A stretch of 5,049 nucleotides of DNA from Bacillaceae bacterium UBA7792. GTDB lineage: Bacteria > Bacillota > Bacilli > Bacillales > Cytobacillaceae. The stretch lies in NCBI GenBank assembly GCA_002480735.1, contig DLCS01000051.1, positions 10,182-15,230 of the forward strand, written 5' to 3'. The notes under the pieces were generated by a model that saw only the letters and a list, made by a program, of their open reading frames with translations, made no database searches and was not told the DNA's origin. Within the stretch, counting starts at the first letter, position 1. Each line of letters starts with the position of its first letter. This document shows, one piece after another, positions 4,669 through 5,049 of this stretch. The position numbers and the translations under genes are program-made.

Positions 4669-5049
4669 TTATTGGATGTACTCCGCTTTCTTTTGATTAT
4701 GCTCCTCTAATGTTTTCGAAAAGAGCACCTCTCCAGATGACGTGGCAAGGAAATACATGTAATTTGTTTCAGCTGGATGCAGGGCAGCTTCAATGGACGA
4801 GATGCCTGCATTAGCAATTGGTCCTGGAGTTAATCCTTTATTTTTGTAAGTATTGTACGGATCGTTAATCTCCAAATCCTTGTATAAAACCTTCTCCTTA
4901 TGCTTTCCTTGCGCATAAAGAACGGTTGGATCTGTTTGCAAAGGCATTCCAGCATCGATACGGTTATAAAATACACTGGCAATTTGGTCTCTTTGCACCT
5001 GCTCAGTTGCCTCTTCCTCAATCAATGAAGCCATCGTCAGAAGCTGATG
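4669..5049 (-). CDS. mltG: Endolytic peptidoglycan transglycosylase MltG, C-terminal part (YrrL), cut by window edge
   Basis: The reading frame stays open to base 5049; the last 126 residues are visible and the N-terminal membrane anchor and LysM-like region lie outside. MltG cleaves nascent glycan strands at the membrane and so limits their length. The visible part begins HQLLTMASLIEEEA; the first glutamate of this motif (visible residue 11) corresponds to the catalytic E218 of E. coli MltG (ASIVEKET). The other YceG-family blocks follow: FYNRIDAGMPLQTDPTVLYA, YKDLEINDPYNTYKNKGLTPGPIANAGISSIEAALHPA and FSKTLEEHNQKKAEY. The internal ATG at 5034 is not the start, since it splits the catalytic helix and the frame continues upstream. 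The gene ends in a clear terminator. Its position next to trmR is the usual Bacillus order. Confidence 0.95.
   Translation of the reverse strand, partial: HQLLTMASLIEEEATEQVQRDQIASVFYNRIDAGMPLQTDPTVLYAQGKHKEKVLYKDLEINDPYNTYKNKGLTPGPIANAGISSIEAALHPAETNYMYFLATSSGEVLFSKTLEEHNQKKAEYIQ

Noticed and set aside
4669..5034. A complete 121-residue MltG-like protein starting at the ATG at 5034
   Set aside because: The frame is open to the window edge and the ATG lies inside the conserved catalytic segment, so this is the tail of full-length MltG.
1..5049. A novel defence, mobile or biosynthetic gene system
   Set aside because: All seven genes are recognisable housekeeping or sporulation-linked genes in the standard Bacillus order; only the intergenic structures are unexplained.

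Overview
The window is a compact stretch of bacterial core genome in which every convincing gene lies on the minus strand, so transcription runs from high to low coordinates. The gene order mltG – trmR (yrrM) – trhP1 (yrrN) – trhP2 (yrrO) – udk – greA – pbpI (yrrR) is that of the yrr region of Bacillus subtilis. The proteins, the AT-rich DNA, the strong AGGAGG-type ribosome binding sites and the frequent GTG/TTG starts all point to a member of the Bacillaceae (Firmicutes). I cannot name the species.

Right end (4669-5049): the C-terminal part of MltG, a membrane-bound peptidoglycan terminating transglycosylase, closed by an intrinsic terminator. A probable sigma-A promoter with an extended -10 is laid over that same terminator and would start the next transcript.

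Middle (963-4565): trmR, trhP1, trhP2 and udk, probably one transcription unit. TrhP1 and TrhP2 are U32-family proteins that hydroxylate the wobble uridine (U34) of certain tRNAs to ho5U. TrmR methylates this to mo5U, so three adjacent genes make one tRNA modification. udk (uridine kinase, pyrimidine salvage) follows with a 3-nt gap and is probably translationally coupled. The one break in this tight packing is between trhP1 and trhP2, where a 69-bp palindromic element (2927-2995) begins on the last base of the trhP1 stop codon. It is the least explained structure in the window.

Left end (1-962): a 196-nt gap after udk holds a GC-rich hairpin and a probable sigma-A promoter for greA, which starts with TTG. 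greA (transcript cleavage factor) ends at a strong intrinsic terminator whose U-tract touches the start codon of pbpI, a class B penicillin-binding protein cut off by the window edge. The only good ribosome binding site for pbpI lies inside the 3' arm of that terminator.

I see no phage, CRISPR, toxin–antitoxin, defence or transferred gene cluster. The points worth following up are regulatory and structural: the palindromic element, the two places where terminators overlap expression signals of the next gene, and the loss of the cysteine ligands in TrhP1.
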